Assembly (NCBI RefSeq): GCF_009914335.1
Contig: NZ_CP043925.1
Location: 4,050,478-4,114,477, forward strand
DNA: 64,000 bases
DNA from: Proteus columbae
Lineage (GTDB): Bacteria > Pseudomonadota > Gammaproteobacteria > Enterobacterales > Enterobacteriaceae
Reading direction: 5' to 3'
Of the stretch, positions 16,828 through 27,208 are shown in pieces. Positions within the stretch are counted from its first letter, which is position 1; each line of letters opens with the position of its first letter. The position numbers and the translations under genes were made by a program. The notes below the pieces were generated by a model. It made no database searches, was not told the DNA's origin, and was given only the letters and a program-made list of their open reading frames with translations.

Positions 16828-17226
16828 ATGTATGATGATATTAGTAACCTAAAAGATAAGTTTCAGGAAGATGCCTTTGCTTTTCAAGAGTTTTCTTCCT
16901 CTAAAATACAAGATGTTGATAATAAAATAGAACCAGTAGTTATAAATAAAGAAGATAATAATAAAATTAGTAATTTAAGTAATAATACGTTTTCTGAAAC
17001 TTCACTTATAGTGAAAAACGAACCAAAACAGCCTGTTACTTCATCGTCTATCCCTTCTTATCACCAGGATGCTTTAGTTGTTAAAGCAAAGAAAGACAAT
17101 TTAATTAAGAGTAAGCAAAATTTGTTAGCAGATAATAAAATATTTGATAGCAAAGAAACTGATAGAGTTCATGCTCATGAAAATATATCACTAAAAGATA
17201 TATTGTCATTTATTGCCTCTATCTAA
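16828..17226 (+). CDS. Asn/Lys-rich accessory protein at the head of the cellulose operon
   Basis: This 132-residue, probably disordered protein is preceded by AAGGGG and so is likely translated. The N-terminus (DISNLKDKFQEDAFAFQEFS, residues 4-23) recalls the short N-terminal motif of BcsR/BcsP proteins. The C-terminus ends in a short amphipathic helix (SLKDILSFIASI), the kind of segment by which BcsH- or BcsO-type partners bind BcsD. Both resemblances are weak and come from memory. There are no Cys residues, signal peptide or membrane segment. Position before bcsA, with bcsD in the same operon, makes a scaffold partner of the synthase plausible. Confidence 0.6.
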   Translation: MYDDISNLKDKFQEDAFAFQEFSSSKIQDVDNKIEPVVINKEDNNKISNLSNNTFSETSLIVKNEPKQPVTSSSIPSYHQDALVVKAKKDNLIKSKQNLLADNKIFDSKETDRVHAHENISLKDILSFIASI

Positions 17227-17350
17227 TCTGAATAAGCAAAACTCTTTGTGTAAATAAATAATATTGACTGGTGTCAATCTTTAGCCATTGTTATTTTATT
17301 TTTTAAGATAGGTTTATTTCTTTTCGATATTTATTAATGTCGATAGGGTG

Positions 17351-17388
17351 CCTTTGTCTTAAGAAAAGATCTATGGCGATGACAAAGG
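17351..17388 (+). promoter_or_regulatory. Stem-loop overlapping the bcsA ribosome-binding site
   Basis: CCTTTGTC at 17351-17358 is complementary to GACAAAGG at 17381-17388. The latter contains the AAAGG ribosome-binding sequence 9 bases before the bcsA ATG. If the 8-bp stem forms, it hides the site, so bcsA translation could be controlled by RNA folding or an RNA-binding factor. A second small inverted repeat (ATTGAC/GTCAAT, 17263-17278) lies upstream. Confidence 0.45.
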
Positions 17389-17397
17389 TATGGGTTT

Positions 17398-19518
17398 ATG
17401 AATAAAATATTTAAAACATTAATTACGGCTTTTTTATTGATAACAATGTTTTCACTCATTGTTATGCCAATGAGCGCCGAACAACAATATATATTCGGTC
17501 TTATCAATATATTGCTGTTATTTGTTATCGGTTTTAAAAAATCAAAAAAACGATTATTAACAATGGTTTTTATTTCATTGTTGATGTCAACGCGTTATCT
17601 CTACTGGCGTGCAACAAATACCTTAAATTTTAATACAACTATCGAGGCTGTTTTAGGTAGTGGTTTATTTATGGCTGAAATTTACTCTTGGATAATATTA
17701 GTCCTAGGTTATTTCCAAACGTCATGGCCATTAAATAGAAAAATAGCACCTTTACCTAAAGATATTTCTCAATGGCCTACTGTTGATATTTATATTCCAA
17801 CATATAACGAAAGCTTGGATGTTGTACGTGATACAGTCCTTGCTGCACAAGCTATCGATTATCCACAAGATAAAATGAAAGTTTATATATTGGATGATGG
17901 TAGTCGTGAAGAATTTAAACAATTCGCTGGTGATGTTGGTGTAACTTACATTGAACGTGAAGTTCATGATCACGCTAAAGCAGGTAACTTAAATCATGCG
18001 ATGGGATTAACAGACGGTGAGCTAATCTGCGTTTTTGACTGTGACCATATTTCCACGCGTATTTTCTTGCAAGCAACAGTAGGAAGCTTCCTTGAAGATC
18101 CAAAATTAGCGTTGATCCAAACACCACACTATTTCTACTCGCCAGACCCATTTGAACGAAATTTAAGTGCGGCTAAAGATGCACCGCATGAAGGCGCACT
18201 TTTCTATGGTCCTGTTCAACGTGGTAATGATAACTGGAATGCGACATTCTTCTGTGGTTCATGTGCTGTTATGCGTCGCAGTGCTCTTGAAGAAATTGGT
18301 GGTATTGCTGTTGAAACGGTAACCGAAGATGCACACACTGCGCTTAAATTACAACGCTTAGGTTGGAATTCTGCATTTATTGATATTCCTTTAGCCGCAG
18401 GTCTTGCAACAGAACGTTTAGCATTACACGTTAACCAGCGTATTCGTTGGGCTAGAGGAATGACACAGATATTCCGTGTTGATAATCCAATGTTGGGTCG
18501 TGGTTTAACATTTCCTCAGCGTTTATGTTATCTCAATGCCATGCTCCACTTTCAGTACGGTTTGCCTCGTATCATCTTCTTGACTGCGCCGTTACTGTTT
18601 ATGTTATTTAACCTTAATATTATCGCTTCATCCGCAAGCATGATATTTGCCTATGCATTACCACACTTAATCATGTCGGTTTATGTAAACTCGAAAAATA
18701 TCGGTAAATACCGTTACTCTTTTTGGGGTGAAATTTATGAAACCGTCATGGCATTTAGTTTGGTACTCCCTACTTTACTGAGTTTAGTTTCACCAAAATT
18801 AGGTAAATTTAACGTAACAGATAAAGGTGACTTGCTTGATAAAAGCTATATGGATTACCTCACTGTACGTCCATTAATTATCACTGCACTTCTTCTTATC
18901 ATCGGGATTTCATGGGTTGTTGTCCGTTACCTATTAAATGACTTCCAAGGTATTGACCCGCTGGTTATTGTTTTAAACCTTGCTTGGGCGACATACAGTT
19001 TATTTATCATTCTTGCCTCTATCGCAGTAGGTAAAGAGACGCGACAAATTCGTAAAAATACTCGAATCAATGCATCTTTACCGATTACGTTACATTTTGA
19101 TGATGGCGCTGAATTAACAACTACCACAGAAGATATTTCAATGGGTGGCGTTCGCATTGCTGTAAATAAAATGTCTGAATTTCGCCAACGTAATGTCACT
19201 TCAATCACCCTGAATGTACAACGAGATGAAGTTACCGTTCCTGTTGATATGGTGAGTTTAGAAAGCAATCAACTACGTCTTGAATTCTTACCTATTGATT
19301 TAAATCTTCGTCGTAAATTGGTGCGCATTGTCTTTGGCCGTGCTGATGCATGGATCCATCAAGCAGATTATAAAGACAAGCCATTTAAAGAATTGGCCGG
19401 TATTACACGTTGTATTTTCGAACTGTTCTTTGGTCGTCGCCAAAAAGTGAAAGCGCCAGCAATAAGAACGAAAGCAAAAGCTTCACTCTCTGTGCAATCT
19501 ATTAACGGGGATGACTAA
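17398..19518 (+). CDS. bcsA: Cellulose synthase catalytic subunit BcsA
   Basis: This 706-residue inner-membrane glycosyltransferase family 2 enzyme polymerises UDP-glucose into beta-1,4-glucan and moves the chain across the membrane. Motifs in order are DIYIPTYNES, YILDDGS, FDCDH (the DxD site), TEDAHTA (catalytic base) and QRIRWARGM (acceptor site). Membrane helices flank the domain. A C-terminal PilZ domain carries RKNTR at about residues 552-556 and DISMGG at 579-584, so activity should need cyclic di-GMP. bcsB follows after 2 bases. Confidence 0.96.
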   Translation: MNKIFKTLITAFLLITMFSLIVMPMSAEQQYIFGLINILLLFVIGFKKSKKRLLTMVFISLLMSTRYLYWRATNTLNFNTTIEAVLGSGLFMAEIYSWIILVLGYFQTSWPLNRKIAPLPKDISQWPTVDIYIPTYNESLDVVRDTVLAAQAIDYPQDKMKVYILDDGSREEFKQFAGDVGVTYIEREVHDHAKAGNLNHAMGLTDGELICVFDCDHISTRIFLQATVGSFLEDPKLALIQTPHYFYSPDPFERNLSAAKDAPHEGALFYGPVQRGNDNWNATFFCGSCAVMRRSALEEIGGIAVETVTEDAHTALKLQRLGWNSAFIDIPLAAGLATERLALHVNQRIRWARGMTQIFRVDNPMLGRGLTFPQRLCYLNAMLHFQYGLPRIIFLTAPLLFMLFNLNIIASSASMIFAYALPHLIMSVYVNSKNIGKYRYSFWGEIYETVMAFSLVLPTLLSLVSPKLGKFNVTDKGDLLDKSYMDYLTVRPLIITALLLIIGISWVVVRYLLNDFQGIDPLVIVLNLAWATYSLFIILASIAVGKETRQIRKNTRINASLPITLHFDDGAELTTTTEDISMGGVRIAVNKMSEFRQRNVTSITLNVQRDEVTVPVDMVSLESNQLRLEFLPIDLNLRRKLVRIVFGRADAWIHQADYKDKPFKELAGITRCIFELFFGRRQKVKAPAIRTKAKASLSVQSINGDD

Positions 19519-19520
19519 GC

Positions 19521-21872
19521 ATGAAAAAGAAACTGACATTAATGCTAAGCCTGACGGCGATAGCGATCGCAAGTATTAATCTTTCTCAAGCAGATACTGG
19601 AATGTTAGAGCTAGGAGGGGAGCTTTTACCTGATCCGACTGCTTATACACATTCGCCAGTGCAACAAAATACGAATAACCCGATCCAACTTGAAGATGGC
19701 GTATTGTCTGAAGCGCGTAATATTGAAGAGCAATTAACTTTGGCACAAATGGGAAGTCCATCGCCTATCGTGCTATCAGGAAGAAGATTACTTTCTGGTG
19801 TGACTTTTAATATGGCGAACGATTTATTTATTGATAACGCCACATTAACGATGAAAGTGAAAGCGTCTCAAGGATTAATTCAATCTGATCAAACACTTCA
19901 CTTAATGCTAAATGGTCAACCTATGGGATTTTTACCTTTAGAAGAAGGTGGGCAAGAGCATGAATATGTTTTAGAAATTCCTGAAATGATGTTGACGAAT
20001 GTGAATAATCTCAGCTTTCGTTTAGCCAATCGTGATGCATTGGATGAAAGCCAATGTATTCCTCCACTGGCTGAAGGATTAAGTCTGGTTATTTCACCAG
20101 ATTCATCATTAGATTATCGAGGTCGCTGGATTAATGGCGGGTATAGTCTGGAACGATTGCCCCTACCGTTCTTTGATCCTGACAGAATGACAGCGACCTC
20201 GTTACCTATCATATTGTCAGATAAACCTGACCATGCAGAGGTAACAACAGCAGCCATTGCTGCATCATGGTTTGGCAGTTTTAGCCATGATATTAAGCAA
20301 GTTGATTTACCGGTTTTAATGAATCAGTTACCTGAAAGTGATGGTATTTTAGTTGGCTATTCAGGGCAGACTATTGCGGGTATTACATTACCTTCAGGAA
20401 ATAGTGGGCAATTAACCATTGTTGATAATCCAGTCGATCCTGTTTTCAAATTATTACTGATCAGCGGTGATAATGAGAAATCTCTTCGCCAAGCTGTATG
20501 GGCATTAAACAACGGTAAATTGCCACAAAACGATCATTTAGTGGTGCCTTCTCAAACGCTTGCAATGAGTGCGGATTACGATGCACCTCGTTGGTTAAAT
20601 ACCAATAAACCTGTTTCGTTAAGTCAAATTGCCAATGGTAGTGATGATTTCTCACGCCAAGGCATTAACCATGCACCAAATCAGTTTTCGTTTCGTGTCT
20701 CTCCCGATCTCTTTTGGTGGGATGGTGATGCACTGCCTTTAGATTTGAAATATGTTTTCCCTCATTCGGATAAACTAAATAGTCGTCGTTCTTCATTAAT
20801 TGTCTCTTTGAATAACCAATTCTTAGGTGCATTGTATCCGGCGCGTTCAGAACCTTTAGGTATGTTAAGACAATGGCTGGGAATGGAGAGCGAACAGCAA
20901 AATAGCACGCTCTATTTAAACCCTCGTCAAATTTATAGTCAGAATCAATTACAGTTTTATTTTGATTTACGTGAGCCTGATGATTCTCCGTGTATTTTAA
21001 CGGATGGCAGTAGCTTAATTAGCCAAATTGATCCGCAATCAACACTGCAATTTAAAAATACTTGGCACTACTCAAGAATGCCGAACTTGGCTTATTTTTC
21101 AGGAGCGTCATTCCCATTTAGTCGCCGTGCGGATTTTTCACAAACCACACTGCTATTACCTGAAAATCCAACAATAGAAGAGCTTTATACCTTAGTGAAC
21201 TTAATGGCGAGATCAGGTTATGCCACAGGTACACCAGTTTCTCATGCTTCGGTTTTCTTAGGTGCTAAAGAGCTCGAGAAAAATAACCTCTCTCAACACG
21301 ATGTGCTAGCGATTGGCTCATTAAATAGTGAGGGATTTTTACCCGCTCGTTTTTCACAACAAACGTTCTCATTTTTAAATAAAAACGTCGAAATAAAACC
21401 TCAATCATTGATTGATAAGGCAAAAGGTTGGATTGCTGGCGATTATTTCTCTCAAAGTGGTGATGCTGCAAGTTACTTATCTTCAGTGAAAGATTGGCGT
21501 GGCATGATGAGTTTTATCTCACCTTGGGCAAGCGACAGAGTAGTCGTATTGGTTACAGCTAAAGGAAATGATTCGATAAAAACCATTATCAATGACTTAA
21601 ATTTAGCCCAAATAAATGCGGCTATTAAAGGCGACATTACTCTTATTAGTGGTAAAGACACCGTAAAAAGTTTCCATTTAGGTGAACACTTTTCGCAAGG
21701 CGACTTACCTTTCTTACAACAATTCCTTTGGTATAGCTCTAGACACGTATATTTGCTGGGTCTTTTAGCTGTTGGTTTTTGTGCGTTGACGGGCTTCGTG
21801 ACTTATTACTGGTTACAACGTCGTTCAACTCGTCGTTTACATCAGATATCACAGCATCGTTCAGACAAATAA
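19521..21872 (+). CDS. bcsB: Cellulose synthase periplasmic subunit BcsB
   Basis: This 783-residue protein guides the glucan through the periplasm and is required for BcsA activity. It has a signal peptide (about residues 1-25) and two repeated carbohydrate-binding/flavodoxin-like halves; GRRLLSGVTFNM and the DESQC segment fall in the first. A single C-terminal membrane anchor (HVYLLGLLAVGFCALTGFV) is followed by a basic tail. It is translationally coupled to bcsA, and bcsC starts 14 bases after its stop. Confidence 0.95.
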   Translation: MKKKLTLMLSLTAIAIASINLSQADTGMLELGGELLPDPTAYTHSPVQQNTNNPIQLEDGVLSEARNIEEQLTLAQMGSPSPIVLSGRRLLSGVTFNMANDLFIDNATLTMKVKASQGLIQSDQTLHLMLNGQPMGFLPLEEGGQEHEYVLEIPEMMLTNVNNLSFRLANRDALDESQCIPPLAEGLSLVISPDSSLDYRGRWINGGYSLERLPLPFFDPDRMTATSLPIILSDKPDHAEVTTAAIAASWFGSFSHDIKQVDLPVLMNQLPESDGILVGYSGQTIAGITLPSGNSGQLTIVDNPVDPVFKLLLISGDNEKSLRQAVWALNNGKLPQNDHLVVPSQTLAMSADYDAPRWLNTNKPVSLSQIANGSDDFSRQGINHAPNQFSFRVSPDLFWWDGDALPLDLKYVFPHSDKLNSRRSSLIVSLNNQFLGALYPARSEPLGMLRQWLGMESEQQNSTLYLNPRQIYSQNQLQFYFDLREPDDSPCILTDGSSLISQIDPQSTLQFKNTWHYSRMPNLAYFSGASFPFSRRADFSQTTLLLPENPTIEELYTLVNLMARSGYATGTPVSHASVFLGAKELEKNNLSQHDVLAIGSLNSEGFLPARFSQQTFSFLNKNVEIKPQSLIDKAKGWIAGDYFSQSGDAASYLSSVKDWRGMMSFISPWASDRVVVLVTAKGNDSIKTIINDLNLAQINAAIKGDITLISGKDTVKSFHLGEHFSQGDLPFLQQFLWYSSRHVYLLGLLAVGFCALTGFVTYYWLQRRSTRRLHQISQHRSDK

Positions 21873-21886
21873 AGGGGGGATATAAG

Positions 21887-24800
21887 ATGAAAAATCACGC
21901 ACTTAATATCATCGTTAAAGTCATCTATGCAGGTTGTATTCTAGGGGCATCAAGCCAAGTACAAGCAACCGCAGTTGAGGCAAATACAACAGCAATTGAT
22001 CCAAATATTGTTAGTTCTCTTATTGAGCAAGCTAATTATTGGCACGGTAGAGCACACGATGAACGTGCAGTAGAAGCACTGCAAAAAGTACTGATTATGG
22101 AAAGCAATAATCAGGACGCGCTGTATTTAATGGCATTCTTTACTGCGCAACAAGGTAATGAAAAACAAGCAACATATTGGCGAGAAAAACTTGCGCAAAT
22201 TGCACCGCAAGATCCACGAATTGAAGGATTAAAAAATATCCGATCATCACAATTTAGTGAACAACAATTAGGATATGCCAGAGAGTTAGCGAAAAAAGGG
22301 CAACATGAAGAAGCAATAAAAGCGTATCAACGTTTATTTGTTAGTAGTGAGCCACCTGAAACACTAGCGTTAGAATATTATCAAACCATGGCGGGTGTAC
22401 CCGCAATGTTGCCTCAAGCTATTACGGGATTAAAACAACGTGCTGCATTAATGCCTGATAATAAAGAAACGCAAAAAGCATTAGGATTAACGCTAACTTA
22501 TAACGAAGAGACTCGCCGTGAAGGTATAACTATTTTAGGTAATATCTCGGGTGATGAATCAGCCAAAAAAGGTATGCGTCAAGCACTGTTATGGCTGAAT
22601 GTTCGTCCTGATGATGAAGTGTTATATAAGACTTATTTGCAAGCAAACCCGAACGATAAAGCGGTTGCAGAGCATTTCCAAGGTGCTATTCAAGGTAATG
22701 CACGCCAAGCAGGTTATACCGCATTAAATAAAGGTAAATTGAAAGAAGCCGAAGGTTATTTCAAACAAGCTTTAGTGGCAGATAACAATGATGCGCAAGC
22801 CTTAGCGGGGTTAGGTTATATCGCATTACGCTCAGGTGATTTAACCACAGGTCAGCGTTTATTAAACCAAGCTGCACAATCAGGTGGAGAACAAGGCAGT
22901 AAATGGAAGCAACAAGCGGAAGATGCGGGTTTTTATGCGCAATTACGCAGTGCACAACAACGCGCTAAACAAGGGAATATTCAACAAGCTCTCGATCAAT
23001 TAGCCCCATTAGCGGGTGCTTCAGGTGAAAAAGGGTTGTCTGCCAACTTATTACAAGCTGACTTATTACGTAAGCAAGGTAATTTACCCGCTGCTCACCA
23101 ATTGCTGTCAGGGCTTTATCAGCAAAATAGCCATAATGAGAAAGTGATTTCTGCTTATTACTATTTATTAGTTCAGGAAGGGCAGAATACAAAAGCAGAA
23201 CAATTACTGGCTCAACAATCAGCCTCTTTGCGTCAAAAACTTACTGCGAATACAGATCCTTCTGAGAAATTACGCCGTGACGCGCAAAAAGCGTTAGAAA
23301 ATGGTGATCGTGTCCAAGCAAGACAATTGCTTTTACAAGCTCAGCGTAAAAACCCGCAAAATAACTGGGTTTACCTCGATTTAGCACGCTTAATGGCCGC
23401 TGATGGTGACAGTGCTGGCGCAAAAAATATTATCTCACAGCTACAAAACCGTAGAACAAGAGACTCTGATTATGTGATATCTCTGTTTTATGTTGAGCAA
23501 AAAGAGTGGGATAAAGTTTTTAACTTACTCAGTAGCCATAATCAACAAACTGAAGCTGAAAAAGAGTTATTACAGCGTGCTCGTTTTCATCGCCAGCTTG
23601 CGCAAGCTGATCATTATCGTCAGGCAGGAAACCTTGTTGCAATGCGTAATATTTTACGTCCATTAATTAATCAAGTGGCTGATTATCCAAATGATGTGGG
23701 TGAATTGGCTGAAAAATTAGTTAATAGTGGATTAAATGATGAAGCGTTGAAATTGGTTGAAAGTGATATTGCAAAAGGCACTAAAGGTTCAGTAGGTAAC
23801 TACGCTGGTCATATCAACGTTCTCAATGAGTTAGGTCATTATACACAGGCATCTAGCTTGATTAATGATCCTGCTTTACAGCAAGAAACACCGATTGTTG
23901 AGAAGAAACGTTTAGAAGTTGCCACTAAAGTTGCGCAAGCAGATAGCCTACGTGAAAAAGGCGAAATTAAAGCCGCTTACGACACGTTAGTGGTTGCTTT
24001 AAAAACATCACCGAATGATCCCGATTTATTAATGGCATTAAGTCGTGTTTATTTAGCGCAATCAATGCCTGAACAATCAAACAGAATTCTTTCTTATTTA
24101 GAAAAAGAGCAAGGAAAAGATAGCAAATTAATTCAAGCTCAAATCGAAGTGGCATTAGCACAAAAAGATGGAAGAAAAGCACAACAATTATTGCAGCAAA
24201 TTCCTTCATCTTCACAACCTGCTTATTTATTACAAGCTGCGCAAATTGCGCAATTAAATGGTGAGAATCGCAAAGCATTAACGTTACTACGTAGCGCGCA
24301 ATGGCAAAACAGTGATAGCACATTAAAAACCTCTGCGGGTCAATTAAACGCATTAGGAGGAAGTGATAATCCTGTTATTACGGGTTCTATCTATGAACGT
24401 AAAGAGATGGCATCGATTCAACGTTCTATTCGTGAACTTGAAGAAAAAGTTTCACCTTGGGTACAAGGTGGTGTTTCTGTTCGTCATCGTAATGGTGATA
24501 AAGGGTTATCTAACGTCACTGAAATTTCAGCGCCAATCAGTATTTCGAGTGTGCCTGGTGAAGAGTTCCGTTGGGAATTTAGTGTTAACCCTGTTTCGAT
24601 GACAAGTGGTTCGGTTTCAGGAGAAAGAGCTAACCGCTTTGGTTCTGGTCAGCTTCAACATGCTGAACGCTTTGCTAAAAATAGTGATAACCATGATGAG
24701 AAAAACAAAATTAATGCCGATGAAGCCGGTAGTCAACGTGCTTCTGGTGTTGAATTAGGGCTGCGTTTATCGGACAAGGATGTCAGCTTTGATGTGGGCT

Positions 24801-25588
24801 CAACACCATTAGGTAAAGATACGGCAACGGTTGTCGGTGGTATCACATATTCACCTCAAATTAGCCAAAATGGGCAATTAACACTGACAGCAGAGCGCAG
24901 AGCCATAAAAGATAGTCTACTTTCTTATATGGGGCGTACTGATCCAATGACAGGCGAAAGTTGGGGCCGTGTAACACGTAACGGCGCTAAAGTTCAATAT
25001 GCTTGGGATGATGGAAAAATTGGGGCTTATGCTGGTGGTGGTTTCTATAACTACGAAGGTAAGAGTGTTGCGAGTAATGATGAAGTGAAAGCGTGGATTG
25101 GCTCTTATGCTAAGTTCTATAAAGATGATCAACAAGAAGTAAAAGCAGGTGTGCATGTTGATTATATGAACTTCAGAAATAACCAAAACTACTTCTCATT
25201 AGGGCACGGTGGTTACTTTAGTCCACAAGATTATGTGTCTGTTTCATTACCTGTTGCTTATACCCGTCGTTTTGAAAAAGGTGAAGTTTCATTAAATGGT
25301 GCTATAGGGATACAAAGTTACAAACAAAAAGGCAGTGATTACTTCCCAACGCATGGTTATATGCAAAATGCATTAAATAAACAGAATGCGAGCGATCCTC
25401 GTATTAAATCTCAGTACGAAGAACAAGACGAAACGAATATTACTTATAGATTAGGTTTAGACGCGAAATATTATTTAAACAAAGAAACCGAGTTAGGTGT
25501 CAGCTTATCGCATGATACATCGGGTGATTATGCTGAAGATAATATGTGGTTATACTTAAAATATACCCCAGACTTCCTGTCTAAATAA
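21887..25588 (+). CDS. bcsC: Cellulose export protein BcsC (TPR plus outer-membrane barrel)
   Basis: The 1233-residue protein starts at MKNHALNIIV, preceded by AAGGGGGG. An in-frame ATG 108 bases upstream lies inside bcsB and is rejected. A signal peptide precedes many tetratricopeptide-type helical repeats (about residues 30-820; repeated A..L...G motifs), then a C-terminal beta-barrel of about 370 residues ending DFLSK. TPRs form a periplasmic scaffold, and the barrel lets cellulose exit the outer membrane. The length is between the E. coli and Komagataeibacter proteins. Confidence 0.93.
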   Translation: MKNHALNIIVKVIYAGCILGASSQVQATAVEANTTAIDPNIVSSLIEQANYWHGRAHDERAVEALQKVLIMESNNQDALYLMAFFTAQQGNEKQATYWREKLAQIAPQDPRIEGLKNIRSSQFSEQQLGYARELAKKGQHEEAIKAYQRLFVSSEPPETLALEYYQTMAGVPAMLPQAITGLKQRAALMPDNKETQKALGLTLTYNEETRREGITILGNISGDESAKKGMRQALLWLNVRPDDEVLYKTYLQANPNDKAVAEHFQGAIQGNARQAGYTALNKGKLKEAEGYFKQALVADNNDAQALAGLGYIALRSGDLTTGQRLLNQAAQSGGEQGSKWKQQAEDAGFYAQLRSAQQRAKQGNIQQALDQLAPLAGASGEKGLSANLLQADLLRKQGNLPAAHQLLSGLYQQNSHNEKVISAYYYLLVQEGQNTKAEQLLAQQSASLRQKLTANTDPSEKLRRDAQKALENGDRVQARQLLLQAQRKNPQNNWVYLDLARLMAADGDSAGAKNIISQLQNRRTRDSDYVISLFYVEQKEWDKVFNLLSSHNQQTEAEKELLQRARFHRQLAQADHYRQAGNLVAMRNILRPLINQVADYPNDVGELAEKLVNSGLNDEALKLVESDIAKGTKGSVGNYAGHINVLNELGHYTQASSLINDPALQQETPIVEKKRLEVATKVAQADSLREKGEIKAAYDTLVVALKTSPNDPDLLMALSRVYLAQSMPEQSNRILSYLEKEQGKDSKLIQAQIEVALAQKDGRKAQQLLQQIPSSSQPAYLLQAAQIAQLNGENRKALTLLRSAQWQNSDSTLKTSAGQLNALGGSDNPVITGSIYERKEMASIQRSIRELEEKVSPWVQGGVSVRHRNGDKGLSNVTEISAPISISSVPGEEFRWEFSVNPVSMTSGSVSGERANRFGSGQLQHAERFAKNSDNHDEKNKINADEAGSQRASGVELGLRLSDKDVSFDVGSTPLGKDTATVVGGITYSPQISQNGQLTLTAERRAIKDSLLSYMGRTDPMTGESWGRVTRNGAKVQYAWDDGKIGAYAGGGFYNYEGKSVASNDEVKAWIGSYAKFYKDDQQEVKAGVHVDYMNFRNNQNYFSLGHGGYFSPQDYVSVSLPVAYTRRFEKGEVSLNGAIGIQSYKQKGSDYFPTHGYMQNALNKQNASDPRIKSQYEEQDETNITYRLGLDAKYYLNKETELGVSLSHDTSGDYAEDNMWLYLKYTPDFLSK

Positions 25589-25603
25589 TTAAGGAGACAA
25601 ATA

Positions 25604-26074
25604 ATGAATAAGCATGACAGTGATATCTTACAATTACCTTTTGAAAGTGGCTGGCAAGATCTAACTCAATTATTATTTTTTCAAATTTTAAATGACAATG
25701 ATATTTCTACTGCTGGAAATAAATTAAGGAATATAGGTAAAGATATTGCCTTACGTTATCCTTTACCTGAAAGCGAAAATATTCAATTACTTGAATCACA
25801 TATTAATCGCGTATTAACACTATTTAAATGGGGGTTTGTCACTATATCTCCTGCAATGAGCGAACTTTTACTGGTTCATTGTGCATGGCCTCATTTTACG
25901 CAAAGCCAAGATGATGCTCAGTGGCGTGTTGCAAGTGCGGGTGTTTTAGAAGGATTATATGAAGGTTGGTTAACGAATCAAGGTGGTAATGCCAAAATGC
26001 AAGTGCATCGCCAACCTACTGATGCAAAAGATGTCTTTATTTTCCGCTATGCGCATAACTCATCAGCCGAATAA
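25604..26074 (+). CDS. bcsD: Cellulose synthase subunit BcsD
   Basis: This 156-residue protein is the same size as BcsD of Komagataeibacter and has no signal peptide or membrane segment. Family-like features include PFESGWQDLTQLLF near the N-terminus and WGFVTISPAMSELLLVHCAWP in the middle. BcsD forms octameric rings that align synthase complexes so that glucan chains crystallise into ribbons. Its presence marks a type I operon and is absent from the E. coli type II operon. It lies 15 bases after bcsC and has a GGAG ribosome-binding site. Confidence 0.88.
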   Translation: MNKHDSDILQLPFESGWQDLTQLLFFQILNDNDISTAGNKLRNIGKDIALRYPLPESENIQLLESHINRVLTLFKWGFVTISPAMSELLLVHCAWPHFTQSQDDAQWRVASAGVLEGLYEGWLTNQGGNAKMQVHRQPTDAKDVFIFRYAHNSSAE

Positions 26075-26113
26075 TAATATATATGCTTTATTGATGAGCA
26101 TAGGAGGTCAAAA

Positions 26114-27025
26114 ATGAATGAAATGATATTTAATGATGATAATTCTAAATGCTTATTAATAAAGCAATTTACTAATAATGTTTTCATGATGTTAGTAACA
26201 GATATTAATGGCATTATTATTTATGCAAATGAAAAATATTGTGAATTCAATAATGTTCACTTTGAAAATATAAAAGGTAAAAAATATAGCTTATTTAACT
26301 TAATTGACGAGAATCAAATCAATTGTTGTGTAAATGGTAATAATGATAATAAAGGAGTATATCGATTAGAAGCCAAAAGAAATAACGATACCCAGCAAGA
26401 TATATGGGAAGATATTAGTATTATTCCTGTGTTTGATGAAAGTAATTTAATTTCTCATTATGTATTTATTAGCTTGGATATTACTGATAAGGTAGAGCTA
26501 AGAAATGAGTTATTTAATAAAAGCTATATTGATTCATTAACTGGAATATCTAATCGACTAAGTATTGTCGAAAAAATTGAAAATGAACGATTAAATGTTT
26601 TACAGCCTTCTTCATTTTGCCTTGGTATTATAGATTGCGATAAATTCAAATCTATTAATGATCAATTCGGGCATCATGCAGGCGATAAGGTATTGTGTGA
26701 AATATCTAAACGGTTGTCAAAATTAGAAAATAATGAAGTCTATTGTGGGCGACTTGGTGGCGATGAGTTTGCTGTGCTTTTCCCTAAAGGATTACGTTCT
26801 TGTTCTGTGATTTTGCTAGAAATAATAGAATCACTTTGGAAATCAATGGAAAAGCCCATCAATATTAATTCGGATTTTATGTTAATTCCTTCAATTAGTT
26901 TAGGTATTGCTGAATATCCTAAAGATGGAAAAACATTATCTGAATTATTAAAATCTGCAGATGAAACACTTTATTCTATAAAAGAAATGGGTGGTAATAA
27001 ATATGGGTTTTATTCCGGATTTTAA
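26114..27025 (+). CDS. Cytoplasmic PAS-GGDEF diguanylate cyclase
   Basis: This 303-residue protein has a PAS domain (about residues 20-125; VTDINGIIIYANEKYCEFNN) and a GGDEF domain with LTGISNR at 142-148, IIDCDKFKSINDQFGHHAGD at about 172-191 and intact GGDEF at 215-219. There is no signal peptide or membrane segment. The residues where an RxxD inhibitory site would be are NNEV, so product inhibition at the I-site is probably absent. Placed directly after bcsD, it likely supplies cyclic di-GMP to the PilZ domain of BcsA. AGGAGG precedes the start. Confidence 0.93.
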   Translation: MNEMIFNDDNSKCLLIKQFTNNVFMMLVTDINGIIIYANEKYCEFNNVHFENIKGKKYSLFNLIDENQINCCVNGNNDNKGVYRLEAKRNNDTQQDIWEDISIIPVFDESNLISHYVFISLDITDKVELRNELFNKSYIDSLTGISNRLSIVEKIENERLNVLQPSSFCLGIIDCDKFKSINDQFGHHAGDKVLCEISKRLSKLENNEVYCGRLGGDEFAVLFPKGLRSCSVILLEIIESLWKSMEKPININSDFMLIPSISLGIAEYPKDGKTLSELLKSADETLYSIKEMGGNKYGFYSGF

Positions 27026-27208
27026 ATAAAAGGTTTTAAATAGAAAGTTTTTTAGTAAAGATATATTAAAAATAACGTTATCTCTTTTTAACGAAGAGGG
27101 GGGTAACTGTTTTTTAAATATATCTAGCATTCCTGATGAAATATAAGAGTAAATTTAAAATAATACTAAATATTAGTTTTAGATAAATATCTATTAGAGG
27201 ATTTTATT

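Noticed and set aside
17341..17397. Cyclic di-GMP riboswitch upstream of bcsA
   Set aside because: No GEMM-type conserved core was found; only a simple stem that can cover the ribosome-binding site is visible.
21779..21886. Upstream start for bcsC inside bcsB
   Set aside because: No signal peptide would result, while the start at 21887 has a strong ribosome-binding site and a signal peptide.
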